DNA of 64,000 bases from Toxorhynchites rutilus septentrionalis (taxonomy: Eukaryota; Arthropoda; Insecta; Diptera; Culicidae): NCBI RefSeq assembly GCF_029784135.1, contig NC_073744.1:28192981-28256980 (forward strand). The letters are read 5' to 3'. Made by a program: the position numbers and the translations under genes. Under the pieces are notes generated by a model. That model was not told where the DNA came from and did not search any database. It worked only from the letters and a program-made list of their open reading frames with translations. Below are positions 22,833 to 34,714 of the stretch, piece after piece; position 1 is the first letter of the stretch, and each line of letters begins with the position of its first letter.

Positions 22833-24330
22833 CGTCTTGGCACAGACATGTTCATTGATGATAGTGATTTCGGACCAGAGATGCCAGTTGTCTCGTCTCG
22901 TTTTTTGAAAACATAAAAGTTTGCGACAACTTTTGCAAATGTTCGTGAAAATATTGAATATTCATCGACAATCTCGTGAGTGAAATTAAACAATTGAGAG
23001 ACTCATTGGCCAGCGTCTTTTAGTTGCTCTCTCTCAATGTCACTTGTTTACTATTTATCAACTAATACAACGATTATAAGTTTCTCATATCCCTATGTAT
23101 CCTAACTACAGGGCCTCCGTGGTCGAGTGGTTATCGTACATAATATCTTACCGGAGATTCTCGTTCTAGTCGTGAGTTTTTTGTCAACGAAATTTCTTCC
23201 GACTTGCATATTCTAGAGCCTGCCACTATGAATACATTCAATGAATGTTATTTGGTATAAGATATATTAACCAAATACTACTAATAAAAACAAATGACAC
23301 AAGCAATACCTACGTTGAAACAGCGCAAGTTCCACTTGGAACGCTCGAGCCATTCAAACAGAAGATGTATCCCAACCATAGATTTAGAGCAATTCATCTT
23401 CAACACGAGAACCATTCCCCTAGAGAACAGTTACGGAAAAGAACGTCCACGTTCCGTCACCGTCTCCACCAATTCGCACATGCAGTCTATGCTTGCAGCA
23501 GCGCCGTCACGTCAAATGTCAAACGAGTGGTTTATTTAATGTTATCCATAGTGTCGCCAACTACAACACTGTTAAATTGCAACGTCCCCTTTCGAATCAG
23601 CATGCCTGGAATCAGTTCTAAATTTAAGATAAACTCGCTGACCCGACGAACGTTGTTCTGCCATATAATTTATTTTTCAAGAATATTTCGGTTGGTAAAA
23701 ATAACAAATATTTTTCAAGAGAGTTTGTATGTTATCGTACGGATCTGTAAAATTGATCTAAATGATGATTTTCACAGCGAAATATACATATGCGTACCTC
23801 TTGTTTTTGAATTTTCCCTTTTTATTTTAAATACCCTTCTTTTATATGTAAAGATATACATAGTCAATTTTTTCGAATTATTCTAATCATCTCGAATATT
23901 TTCCAAAGTACTCTATCATTCTAATTTGGGTGAAGACAAACTCAAAAAATATACTGACCGTACCGATCTGATCAGCCGTTCTCCTGTGATGATATTTAAC
24001 ACGTACGTGGAAAAATCCTTCTTTTATATATAAAGATTCAATGGAAACCATTGAATCATATTATGTAAACAATATAATAATATATAGACTATTTTTCTCA
24101 GCTAGTCACGAATGATTTTGACTCCAAAATTTGAAACTAACAGATATGTTGGCATACAAAATATAACCAAAATCAGAATAAAAGCCAGACAAAAATCCAA
24201 CGAACCGGCCGTCTCCGTCAAGTATTCTTTTCTACAAATCCTGCCGGGGCGTCACGTTGCCGGTCTATGTGAATGTTTTCATAAGAATTGCATGGTACAA
24301 TAACTGACGTAACAGATCGTGACGGGACGT
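22833..24330. other. Intergenic with a tRNA-like SINE head; no gene recognised
   Basis: Apart from the SINE-like piece at about 23112, the sequence is AT-rich. A 213-codon frame at 23245-23886 has no domain, lacks coding texture in its second half and is not called. Confidence 0.35.
23112..23230 (+). mobile_element. Possible tRNA-derived SINE fragment
   Basis: Plus-strand 'gcctccgtggtcgagtggtt' matches an A-box (TGGTCGAGTGG), followed about 35 bp later by 'gttctagtcgtgag', a weak B-box. No tail or target duplication was found. Confidence 0.45.
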
Positions 24331-25360
24331 GAACGTGAAGGGTCCCTTACACGATAAATAATAATGACATTACTTCGTCAGAATGACAATAACAATGATC
24401 GTGTAAGGTTAACAGAGGTTAGTGGGTCCAAGACAATTTAAAATTCTTAAAATTTGAATGAAAATTATTTGCTGTTACTTGAATGCATAAAACACGTAGC
24501 ACTGAACCATACTTGACCAATTTTTTATAATTTTTCTGAAATCCCTACCAAAACTCATTAGTATAAAATCAAATTACCACCAGAATTAGTTTTAGCTCAA
24601 GACTATTTCACCATTTACGAAAAAAACTGTTTCTCTATTACATAGAGCAACATGATTGATGCGAAAAAATTTATTTTCATTTATACTTTTTGATTTTAAA
24701 AGTTTGTTTCTTCTACCTGAAAACCCGTTATCATTTTAGCTTCACAACGATGAAGCACGAAGCTTAAAATGTTAATTCACGATGGCGACGATAGTGTGAA
24801 CATCTATTGCCCAAATGAGTGGGTGAAGCATACGGGTAAGATACGGTGTCTACATCTACGAAGGTATTGAATGGTAATGAATCGAACATAAGCTATTGAG
24901 ATTACTATTGAAAAATACAGTTTTAAATTGTTAATAGATCAATGAAAAGAATTTCAAAATGGTTTTCGAATGCTCATAACATATTGTTCTAAATCTTTTT
25001 CATCCATCATTGAAAGACATTATCATAACAGATCAAATTGTTGAAATTATAATTAGAAACCATTATTAGCAACAACTTTCGTTCAAGATTTTTTTTAATT
25101 GTTTCAGGAAACCTTTCAAATTATTGATGAGGATATTTATACGATATAATAAAATTGATTTTCATTGATAATTTTCATTTCGAAAATGTGTTAATTTCTC
25201 TTACGACTATGAAAGCTAGAGTTGCTGCATTCCTAAAAGCAATAAAAATGATCGTGTAGGGTTCAAAAATAATGATAATGTCGAATGGAGTGTGTCTCGC
25301 TAGTATTGCCATTACTGATAATGTCAATGCTACTGATCGTGTAAAGGCCGCTTGACGTGG
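24331..25360. mobile_element. MITE with long inverted ends ('ttacacgat' family)
   Basis: The left end reads ACGTGAAGGGTCCCTTACAC and the right end on the reverse strand ACGTCAAGCGGCCTTTACAC, both continuing into GAT and 'tgacatta'. A second inner copy of 'gatcgtgta' lies close to each end. The interior is non-coding. The target duplication and superfamily could not be settled. Confidence 0.6.
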
Positions 25361-26454
25361 ATGTTGTATGTGAAACGCGCTTAACTGTGAAGACATTTTT
25401 TCTTGTGAATAAAAATGAAAACAGCCCCTGGCATCCCTGGCTGAAACTCTCAACGATCACTCAGATCTGGGGCACTCAACGGAACTCTGAGATGTATCAC
25501 AAATATCGAATATCAAAAACAAAATCTAGCCAGGAGTGTACATTATTTTTAAAAGTGTAAACAGGTGCATTTGTTTATATTATTTCACGCAAAAAAAACA
25601 AAACCGTAGAACTATAGAGCACAGACATTTTGTACAAGCCTTTTTGGACTTATAATTAGCATGCTTCGTATGCTTCACGTCAACAATACAAGTATGGAAC
25701 TTAGTAAAGTGGTATGATAAATAGATGATAATTACTGATGAAACACTTGTGTAATTAAGTAAGGTTCACAATAGCATTTTTCAAATTTTTTGAGGCTTAG
25801 CATAGTATTTCATAACGTAGCAATCTGAGTTCTAGAATCGATCGAATAGTTTACACATCCTCATGAAACTTTTCCGGCACAGTATTTGTCTTGTTTCTGC
25901 ACCTCATCGAAAATATGCCAACGTCTTTATATAGTATCCTCTTTATTATGTGTCCACTATCCACGCTGTTTGCTTAGTATTCGTTTGGTTTCTTCAAAAA
26001 GGCTATCCACAGGGAACTATTCGTCGAAGCACTTCGGGTAGACAACCGACTGTGAAACATGAACGCAGATAAGTTGCCAATATCACAGGTTCTAATGACG
26101 CTCTCTTGTCGAGAAAGTTAGAACCAAAGAACAAACGATGTCTTGCTAACTAGGGTGACGAAACCTAGAAAGGGTACAACAAGGGAGCTAAACATATAAA
26201 ATAACATTTCGATAGACTACTATAGATACGATAGATACTCGATCAGCCATCGATTCGATCAGAAGAGGACTTTAAACCGCGCTTTAATCTGAACGTCCAG
26301 GTATACATAATTTATTATAGGTATCTTCCAAGATCCCCTACGTTCCGTTGGTTCTGTTAATTTACGATTTATTGTTTCGTATTTTTTCGTATCTTTTCTA
26401 TTACTAGAAAAAAGTAATCCCAGTTAATGCGAAGGATTGTTACCATCAACGACG
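25361..26454. other. Intergenic upstream of the first THAP-ZAD gene
   Basis: No gene recognised. The last about 100 bp before 26455 should hold the 5' UTR and promoter of the downstream gene, but no TATA box or initiator could be singled out. Confidence 0.35.
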
Positions 26455-28299
26455 ATGCCCCGCGCCTGCTTTGTTCCTGGATGCCGCACGCATAAGGCTT
26501 TTTACGAACGAGGCGTAGCGATGTTTACCTATCCAAGGGATCCAAAGCTGGTGGCCGCTTGGAACGTAGCTTGCTCGAGGAGCGAGAATTCCAAACCTCC
26601 ACGGCATGCGTGCGTTTGTGAGAAGCATTTCGATCCGGCAGAAATTAACGGAAAATCCGGCAGGCGATCCTCGCTGCAACAGGGGGCCGTCCCATCTCGT
26701 TTCCTGGATGGCTCGCGGACGGAAGAGGAGATAGATGGAACAGAGAGCTCGTTCGAAGCCGCTGACCAAGCTCGGGCGATGGAAACCCTTAACGTTGAAG
26801 AAGTTTTTATTCAAGCAGAAGATGAATTGAAACAGGTTCCAGAGTTGGAACATCTAGAACTGGAGAAAATGTGCCGTGTGTGTGGAATGAAGCAAGAACA
26901 GAAACCTGAAAGAACTCTAGACGAGTTGAGCTTCGATGAAAAAGGAGAATCTTTGCTAGCACTGTGTTTGCTTGCCGAGAACGAATCCCTCGAAACGATT
27001 CAACGGATATGTTCGAGATGTTTCACACAGATCAGTTCGTTTCTGGAGTTTCTTAAAATGTGCTACAATGGTCAGCGATTGCTATTCGAGCGGCTACTAG
27101 AAAACGAACAAGCTGTGACAACCGAACAGGCTCAAAGCGATTCTGGTGACGCAACAGACGAAAGCCAAGAGATAGCTACTGATGAAGATGTTGAAAAGCT
27201 CAGCGTTCACAAACCACAAGGGAACGAAACTGATGAAATGAGAGATTCCAGAATCGATCGTTACATCGACGGTCTTATAACAAAACTGAAATCGGAAAAA
27301 AGAACATCGATTTTGCCACGGGAATGGGAATGTTTAGATTGTAGGGAAATTTTCCAGCATCGGAACCACCTAGCCATACATAGACGAACCTGTGCGTTGG
27401 TGGGGAGTAGAAATTCGAAACGATATGGCCCGTTTGGTTGCCAGCTGTGTGATAAAGAATTTAAGACGCTGCCCGGTTTTCGGCATCATTTGCTAAAAAT
27501 GCACGACAGGGACAAAATACGGGCGAGCGGCGGCAAAAAGAACACACCGACCACGGTAGATGAAAGTGACGAAAACTATCCAGAGGAGTTGCGTTCATTG
27601 AAGTCTCGGAAAATTGTGATATGTCCGATTTGTAACGATACATTTCGCACCTGTGGTGAGCTGAGATATCATCTTCCAGCGCATAAAAGTGTCAACAAGG
27701 AGAAAGGTCTAAAATCTAGCCAGGAGATGAGCTCTGAAGAAGGCTCGAAGGAAATTAAACAGTTTATGTGCAGTTTCTGCGGTAAAATGGAAAGAAGTCA
27801 CGCGGGGTTGGAGATTCACATGAAATTTCACCTCAAGCAGAAGGATTGGGCGTGCGAGATCTGCGCAAAACGATACTACACGAAGGTGAGGTTTCATTAT
27901 TTGATTACTGTAGGTTTCAAAAACATTGTTCGATTTTCCACACCCCAACAGGCGGATTTGAGACAACACGTGCTTAGTGTTCATGAGAAGTTTACTTACA
28001 CATGTGATGACTGTGGGACCGTTCTCAACTCTAGGGCCACTTTCACACGCCACAAGAGACTGCATAACGAATCACAACTGAAGAAGTGTACGTTCTGTGT
28101 GAAGAAGTTCACCACCAGTAATGCGCTCAAGAGACATGTTGAAAGCAGACATCTCGGCCAAAAGCGTCCCCGCGTGCACGCTGTGGAGGTTTTGGAACAT
28201 GACGCACCATGGAAGGATGCGGATGAACTGCCGCAAGAAGAACTTGAGGAAATCGTCATCGCAGAGTGCGTACCGGAAGATCAAGGGGAACCGAAGTAG
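26455..28299 (+). CDS. THAP-ZAD-C2H2 zinc-finger protein
   Basis: Two exons, 26455-27885 and 27952-28299, give 592 residues. The 66-bp intron (GTGAGG...CCAACAG, phase 0) keeps the frame open, so an unspliced reading adds 22 residues inside a zinc finger; splicing restores C-x2-C-x12-H-x4-H. Residues 1-84 form a THAP domain (C5, C10, C54, H57, then A-V-P-S). A ZAD domain uses C140, C143, C186 and C189. An acidic linker follows, then seven C2H2 fingers over about residues 293-545. ZAD domains mediate dimerisation, and THAP and C2H2 domains bind DNA, so a nuclear transcription factor is likely; the target is unknown. The start is the ATG preceding P-R-A-C; the frame upstream has only TTG. The 3' UTR enters a repeat with AATAAA at 28483. 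Confidence 0.92.
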   Translation: MPRACFVPGCRTHKAFYERGVAMFTYPRDPKLVAAWNVACSRSENSKPPRHACVCEKHFDPAEINGKSGRRSSLQQGAVPSRFLDGSRTEEEIDGTESSFEAADQARAMETLNVEEVFIQAEDELKQVPELEHLELEKMCRVCGMKQEQKPERTLDELSFDEKGESLLALCLLAENESLETIQRICSRCFTQISSFLEFLKMCYNGQRLLFERLLENEQAVTTEQAQSDSGDATDESQEIATDEDVEKLSVHKPQGNETDEMRDSRIDRYIDGLITKLKSEKRTSILPREWECLDCREIFQHRNHLAIHRRTCALVGSRNSKRYGPFGCQLCDKEFKTLPGFRHHLLKMHDRDKIRASGGKKNTPTTVDESDENYPEELRSLKSRKIVICPICNDTFRTCGELRYHLPAHKSVNKEKGLKSSQEMSSEEGSKEIKQFMCSFCGKMERSHAGLEIHMKFHLKQKDWACEICAKRYYTKVRFHYLITVGFKNIVRFSTPQQADLRQHVLSVHEKFTYTCDDCGTVLNSRATFTRHKRLHNESQLKKCTFCVKKFTTSNALKRHVESRHLGQKRPRVHAVEVLEHDAPWKDADELPQEELEEIVIAECVPEDQGEPK

Positions 28300-28403
28300 G
28301 CAAGTGCTCTAATTGTTGGACAGATTATTGTTTATTATCTGATTGTCCAACCGAAAAATTCAAATTTGTTCAATTATACTCTTACTCTTATGTCTAAAAA
28401 TGG

Positions 28404-28861
28404 CTACTGTGTAATATACAACATGAGAAAAAATGTACACGATAAATTCGGCTCTGTTACAGCTGAATTACTAAATGAGCCTAATAAAAATAAATCAAAT
28501 GGGATAAAAAAAACTTTTCATGGCATTGGAAAGCAACCATGTGGTGAAGTTTCGACATCAAATGCTAGCTTACTCTATTAGCTACCACTTACCATCAATT
28601 TCATTTAATTTTGTATAACTTTAGGCAATAAATTCGGTTTAAAGCAACAAAACCTTATAACATTCAAAAATATGTGAACTTTTCTACAATATTCCTGTGA
28701 CAAAAGATCACATATTGTGATGTAGGAAAAAAAAACATTGGAGTGATCCACCTACAGGAACAAAAATGTAGGTTTTGGCCATTGTTTTTGTTCGGCGATT
28801 TTTCGATTTTTTTTCATTTTCTGAAAAACGAAAGAATTGAAAAAAATAATTCTTGAATATA
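28404..28861. repeat. Dispersed repeat, left part (second copy at 43504)
   Basis: From 'ctactgtgtaatatacaaca' the sequence matches 43504 onward: shared blocks include 'gagaaaaaatgtacacgata', 'gtgatgtagg' and 'taggttttggcca', ending 'aataattcttgaa'. Here it is cut by a LINE at 28862 and resumes at 30703 with 'ttgaagattggagtttctgc'. Its class is unknown; no coding is seen. Confidence 0.75.
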
Positions 28862-30702
28862 TATAATATTATAATATTATAATATTTTTGGAATATTGCT
28901 TTAACTCTCCTGCGAGTACCAGGGACATCCCATGCATTGAAATGCATATGCCACCAATGACAGTTACTCGGCATGACGTACTTGGCGTGCTAAAAGGTCT
29001 CGATGCTAGCAAAGTGGCTGGTGCTGATGGTCTACCGCCGTCCTTCCTCAAAGAATTTGCTGATTCTTTAGTTTTTCCTATCGCCATGCTATTCAACCGA
29101 TCACAACAGAGTAACATTTTTCCTGATGCGTGGAAAGTTGCCGCTATAGTTCCCGATACACAAATCCGGGAGCATAAACAAAGTTGAGAACTATCGCGGT
29201 ATTTCCATTTTGTGCTGCATTGGGAAAATTTTCGAAAGGATTATCCATGGAGTACTGCTGAGAAATTTGCAGATACTTATAAACGAATACCAGCACGGAT
29301 TTATCAAGAAGCGTTCCACGACATGTAACTTGATGAGTTATACATATGAAGTGAACAAAGTCATAAAAAAAGCGACCAAGTCGATTCCATCTACGTCGAC
29401 TTCTCGAAAGCCTTCGATAGAGTTCCACATGAGCTGATGGTCAACAAGATTTTTTTTTTCTATATTATAGTGACTTTCAACACATTTCGGCTGGTTCGTC
29501 ACTTTTACTTCCATTTTTGGAAGAATGTCGGGAGTGAGAATTGAACTCGTGATCTCTGCGTGAGAGGTATGGATGTTACCACTACGCCAGATCGCCTCCA
29601 CGGTCAACAAGATGTCTAGAATGGGTTTCCCTTCATGGGTGACTGAATGGATCCGATCATATCTTACTGATCGTAGAGCTTACGTTAAACTCGGTTCAAC
29701 CCATTCTAAGGAATTTGCGATTACTTCCGGTGTGCCACAGGGAAATATATTGGGACCTCTTCTCTTTGTTATGTGACCTGTGAATGACCTGTGTCTACGA
29801 CTGCGATCAAAATTGCTGCTGTTTGCGGATGATCTGAAGATATACCGGACCATCATTTCAGCTCTCGACTGTTGCGCCCTCCAAGCCGACATCAATGAAC
29901 TGCTGCGCTGGTGTTATAATAATGGTATGGAGATGAATATTGCGAAGACGAAAATAATCTCCCTCACACGTAGACAGTCGTTCATTCTCTTCGACTATAG
30001 TACAAACTCGGTCTCCCTTGAGCGTGTAAACTCTATTCGTGATCTTGGTGTGATAATTGATAGCAAGCTGCAGTTCAACGAGCACAAAGCACGAACCACG
30101 GCCAAAGCGTTTACAGTTCTTGGATTTTTAAAACGTAGTACGCAGTTCTTCACCGATGTGTATACTCTAAAGGCCTTGTACTGTTCGCTTATGCGAAGCA
30201 TACTGGATTATGCTGTCCCGGTGTGGGCTCCGTGCCATGCAGTACAGTATATGAAAATTGAAAGAGTCCAAAATGTTTCCTGCGCTACACTCTACGTCAG
30301 CTACCGTGGAGAGACGGTTCCAGACTCCCGGAGTATATCGATCGCTGTAAACTAATCGACCTTGAAACTTGCATCCAGACGGACTAAATTGCGGCGAATG
30401 TTCGTGTTTGACCTGCTGACAGCTAACATAGACTGCCCATCTCTTCTTCAAAATGTCCACATAACTGTACCTCATCGTCGACTACGTAACCAGCTTTTTT
30501 TTCGCTCCCTACGAGTAGAACGACGTATGAATACTACAATCCTTTTTATGCATGTTTGAGAGATTTTAATAGTATTAGTGCAGTGTTCGAATTCTATATA
30601 AATAAAGCTGTTTTTAAACTTAGACTTAAGAATATAAGTTAAGATGTAGTCTGAGCTAAAAAATTCGAAGACGAAATAAATAAATAAATAAAATAAAATT
30701 GA
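28862..30702 (+). mobile_element. CR1-like LINE, 5' truncated and inactive
   Basis: Coding starts inside ORF2 and shows D-A-S-K-V-A-G-A-D-G-L-P, V-E-N-Y-R-G-I-S-I-L, E-Y-Q-H-G-F, S-G-V-P-Q-G-N-I-L-G-P-L-L-F, the catalytic F-A-D-D at about 29830 and the C-terminal S-I-L-D-Y-A-V-P-V-W-A-P. There is a frameshift near 29165, an in-frame TGA after L-L-F-V-M (29773), and later shifts. It ends with (AAAT)n-type tail at 30678-30702. The flanks join into the dispersed repeat of 28404, with TTGAA at both edges as a possible target duplication. No RNase H is seen. The clade is judged from RT blocks only. Confidence 0.85.
29451..29601 (-). mobile_element. tRNA-derived SINE, copy 2, inside the CR1-like LINE
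   Basis: Same family as 1739-1893: minus-strand A-box TGGCGTAGTGGTAAC and B-box GAGTTCAATTCTCAC, with an A-run end. It is flanked by a 12-bp direct repeat GGTCAACAAGAT (29439-29450 and 29602-29613). Taking it out restores the LINE reading M-V-N-K-M-S-R-M-G-F. Confidence 0.9.
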
Positions 30703-31973
30703 AGATTGGAGTTTCTGCAACGCCAATAACCAAAATTACATCAATGACTTTTGTTGAAAAAACAATTTTTACAGCTTGGTCGTTAATGGGTTAAACCCAA
30801 TGAAGTACATATAGAGGTGAAGCAGTAGGCGAAGTATATCTTTATTGGCAAGCAAAATATCGTGTCGTTATTGTTTGCATTCAATATGCAATTTATATGA
30901 AAGAAACAAAACAGTGTTGAAAGTACTCACGGTTGCATGATAATTTGAGCCAAAATTCTCATAAAGTCATTTAACTGTTTATTTTTCAACAGAACAGATG
31001 ACAATTGTATCGAGGCTTATTTCGATTATTTATATGATAAAAAGGTCCAGAGAGCAGTCGTATGATTAGTTCTCGATAGCAGTAACATTTTCTGTGAAAT
31101 TTTTGATAAATTGGCGATCAGTATCTCACATTATACACACCGACACTGAAAGCCTTCGAAACATCAACTTCGTAACGTTAAAATAAAGAAGCTTCGTTTG
31201 TTTCTATGAACGTGGGGGAGTGGAAATGGCACATGGAAATATCACTTTTATCTGTGTTTTTCGACGTGATTTTACAAATATTCACTGCACGCTATCGCAT
31301 TAGCCTCATATTCAGCGAGAACTCTAAAATAATTTACTTTTTTAATTGATAAATTACTTCCTGAAAATAGCATTTTCACATAAATGCGGTGGGCAATCAA
31401 AGATAAACACAACGACTGACGTCACAATTTGAGAAATAGTTATGGCAGCGCATGCTATGTCGCTCGAAACTCTGCCATCTTCATTACCTTTTTTCCAGAA
31501 CATTGGGTTAAGCCCTTCGCGTACGATTTAAGGGTGACACCCGGTGATGAAAATATCAACATTGGCGGGCGAAAACTATGTTAGGGACTCAATCAATGAC
31601 CCTTAGGTGTCAACACACTGTTGACGGCGTTATTTTTCTTGCTCACAGGCGTAATGTAATTTCACGCACGAGAGGAACTTGACCAAAATACGCACTCGCG
31701 CATGTAGCGATCTGGACAAGCCAGCGTTTCGAAGTCAACTACCGCTATTTCGGGCGGTTAACTGATACCATCCGCCACTCCACAATCTCTCATAAAATTT
31801 GAAAGGAGGAACTTGAATGAGGACATCATGAATGACTTAATACCGCCCTCGTAATAAGATCCTAAGACTCAATTGCAATTTGACCATTCCTGAATAAAAA
31901 AAGGGCTTTCTCAAATACGAAAAACGCATGAATATATACAACCCCCGTATTATTTTTCCACAGACAGTCACAC
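30703..31973. other. Dispersed-repeat remainder, then intergenic
   Basis: 30703 to about 30730 is the right part of the repeat split by the LINE. From there to 31973 no gene is recognised. The right edge must contain the 3' UTR of the minus-strand ZAD gene, though no clear AATAAA was found close to its stop. Confidence 0.4.
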
Positions 31974-34137
31974 CTAGCTAGTAGCACCAACTCCCAGCTG
32001 CTCTTGCTTGACCATCTGTGCCTGCTGAACGGTTCCCATCAGCGGTGGCGGTCCCAAGTCCACTGGCAGTGGGGGCGGATCATGCTCGGCCACATTATGT
32101 CTGACGAGCGAAGCGCTATCAACAAATTTCCTTCGACAGGGAACACACTCGTAGGGACTCTCGCGCAAATGATGGTTGCGAATGTGAGCCTTCATTCCCT
32201 CTTTGTAGGTAAATAGTTTTCCGCAAAATTCGCAGGCAAAGTTTTGCTCGTTCCGATGTAGCTTCAGGTGCTGCGTAAGATTGTTTTTGTGCAGAAAATC
32301 TTTCCCGCAACTTTCACACTTGTGCTGTCGGATACCGGTGTGGACCACGTAATGGGTTTTAAGCTGAGACTCGTTGACAAACTTTAGATCGCACCGATCA
32401 CATTTGACTTCTTTGAAGTGGTTCTTAAGGTGATTGTTTATTTTCATGACCGTTTTCGTGTAGGTCTTCCCGCACAGTTTGCATGTGTATATTTTGTCCT
32501 GGCCTGGCTCTTGCGTGACGGTGTAGTGTCCACTCCAGTCTTTGTGCGGTTTGTAGTTAGCATTTCCTGAGTGAATTTTCTTGTGCAGACCTAGATTTCC
32601 GGCAGTATAGAATTTCATTGGACACAAATCACACTCGTAGGTTTTTTCGCTCATGTGCATTTTTAGATGGGAATTGTAGCTCTCCAGAGAGTGCACTACT
32701 CGATGACACAAATTGCACTCGTATTTCTCGGCCTTCTCATGAACCCTGGTGACATGCTCTTTCAGCTTATTTCGTCGGTGAAAAACCTTGTCACAGTGTT
32801 CACACTTCAGATTCAATCGATGATCGCGCATGTGACTCTTCAGGGCCGACAGTGACTTACAAACTTTCCCGCACTGCTCGCACGTAGACGGGCAGGGAGC
32901 GCTTTCGCCTAGGTGAAATGTCTTCACGTGATAGTCCCGTGCGCGGTCGTCACAATACCGTCGATCACAGTACTCACATTTCATTGGTTGAGCGTGCATT
33001 TTCATGTGCACATTCAGGGAACGGACACTTTTCAAAACTACAGTTTCCATTTTGCATTCAGTGCAGGTGTGTGGCGTGCGGTCAAGATGAATTGTAAGAT
33101 GTTCTAGTAGCGCTTTCGCCGAACCTAGCGATTCACTACGACAGATGTAACACTTGTGATCATTTATCTTGGGTCGTTTTCCGTCATCATCGGTCTTCCG
33201 GAAGTACTTTCGCTTCACCTGATTCTCATCCTGGTGCGAACTGCGTCGTGCCGTTCGACGTTTTCGAGCCGGACGGATCGCTTTTGATTTGCGCTTTGAA
33301 TACACCTCCTCTTCGGGGGAGCCCTCTGAGCTACTGTCCGCCGCAGATGATGCTTGTTCGGCTGCACCGTCGCCATCTTCAAAGGTTTCGTTTTCCGATG
33401 CTGTGTGCTCTTTCACCAGCAGGGCATCGGCAAATACTTCCGGCGCAACGGCGGCAGACAAACGATGGTGTTGCTCACTCGTGCTGATGTGTAGATTGTC
33501 TTCGCCAACATTGGGGCTTGGGAGAACCGTCAAATCATTGAAATCACTACTGAGCTCTTGTTTGATGAATTCCTGCAGATGTCTGTGGAAAGTATGGAAA
33601 GAAATATCGATGAAGGAGGAATGTTCCCCTCACGTGGACACACAATAGCAATTCAGTCACAACGAACTGGCACCGTGGCTCAATAAATTTCAAATTCGAA
33701 AAATTATCGATTCAATTTCTTGATTACTGCTCAATGTCACAATTCTAGTTAATCCGAAGAAAAAAAACATTGTTCATGACTGAAGATCACCACCGTACTC
33801 ACTCTTCCACTAGACTGAGTTCAGTCACAAGCTGCTGACTGGCGGCTTCGGTTCTTCCATCACCGGTCTCATCGGTCACCTCCGCCGGTTGGTATTCAAC
33901 TTGCCTCCTCAGCACCCGTTCATTTTCTCGGAATTCGTTCAAATTTTCCTGCATACGTATAAGCGTTGTAGCGCAGGGTTTACAGATATTCGGCGGAAAT
34001 CCATCGCTCTCTTGAACATCCAGCTGTACCACATCGGTGATAATTGAAAGCAGGCCTTCGCGCTGGTAATCCTTGAAAATCGATTTCACACGCGATTTTT
34101 CCGACAAACACATACGACAAATTTTACTTAGATTCAT
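31974..34137 (-). CDS. ZAD-C2H2 zinc-finger protein with twelve fingers
   Basis: Two exons on the minus strand, 34137-33803 and 33582-31974, give 647 residues. The 220-bp intron has GTGAGT and TTTCCACAG ends; joining gives V-E-E-H-L-Q-E-F across the junction. The ZAD domain is N-terminal (C7, C10, C52, C55, ending in a charged helix). Residues 130-255 are acidic and then basic, with a nuclear-localisation-like K-R-K-S-K and R-K-R-R-T-A-R-R. Twelve C2H2 fingers follow from about residue 256 to 610, several with canonical T-G-I-R or S-E-K-T linkers. The family is an expanded insect group of DNA-binding regulators; the specific orthologue is not recognised. No THAP domain is present, unlike the other ZAD genes here. 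It is divergent from RUNDC1, sharing the 577-bp gap. Confidence 0.93.
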
Positions 34138-34714
34138 AATCTAGAAACCAAGCCCGGTCGGTAGAAATCTTCGATACCTTAACCACGCGAGCTGTCAAAA
34201 TTACATCGTTTGTAAACAAAATGCTCCCCTGTACGCCGGACTCACTCAGCAGTCACTCAAGGCACATAGGGCACTTTCACATGTGTTGAGCTCGAATGGT
34301 TTCATTTTCCCACAGGGTCGGTGGAAAATGGGAAGGGGAAAACAGATTTGGGAAAACTGTGGAAAACGTCAATAGTTTGAAAGTTATTCCGTTCTCTTGG
34401 ATGTGTTTTCTTGGTGAAATTTTTTCACCTTACTAGAAGTGCACGTTCGAATTCATCAAAATTCGTCAATTTTTCTCTTGCGATCCCGACATCGAGTTTT
34501 CTTCCGTAGGATTCAATACTGTGGGAGAAAGACTTTGATCGCCACACAAAGGAGAAGAAAATTTCCTTTATTGACAAATTTGAGATATATTTTCTTCCAC
34601 CACATAACGCCACACAATGCATCCCAAGATGCGTGGGAAGACAACATCTTAAATGACCTTATGCCACGAAAATCTATTAGACTCGGAAAAAGGTAATCAT
34701 CGCTGCTTTCCATC
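34138..34714. promoter_or_regulatory. Shared 577-bp divergent intergenic region
   Basis: This gap separates the start codons of the minus-strand ZAD gene and plus-strand RUNDC1, so it must contain both 5' UTRs and probably both promoters. It includes 'tcgtttgtaaacaaaatg' at about 34208 and a copy of 'actcactcagcagtcactca' at about 34241. No TATA box can be assigned; bidirectional promoter use is inferred from spacing only. Confidence 0.5.

Noticed and set aside
23245..23886. 213-codon open frame, plus strand
   Set aside because: No domain, no family resemblance, poor coding texture in the second half, and only long because the region is short of stops in that frame.
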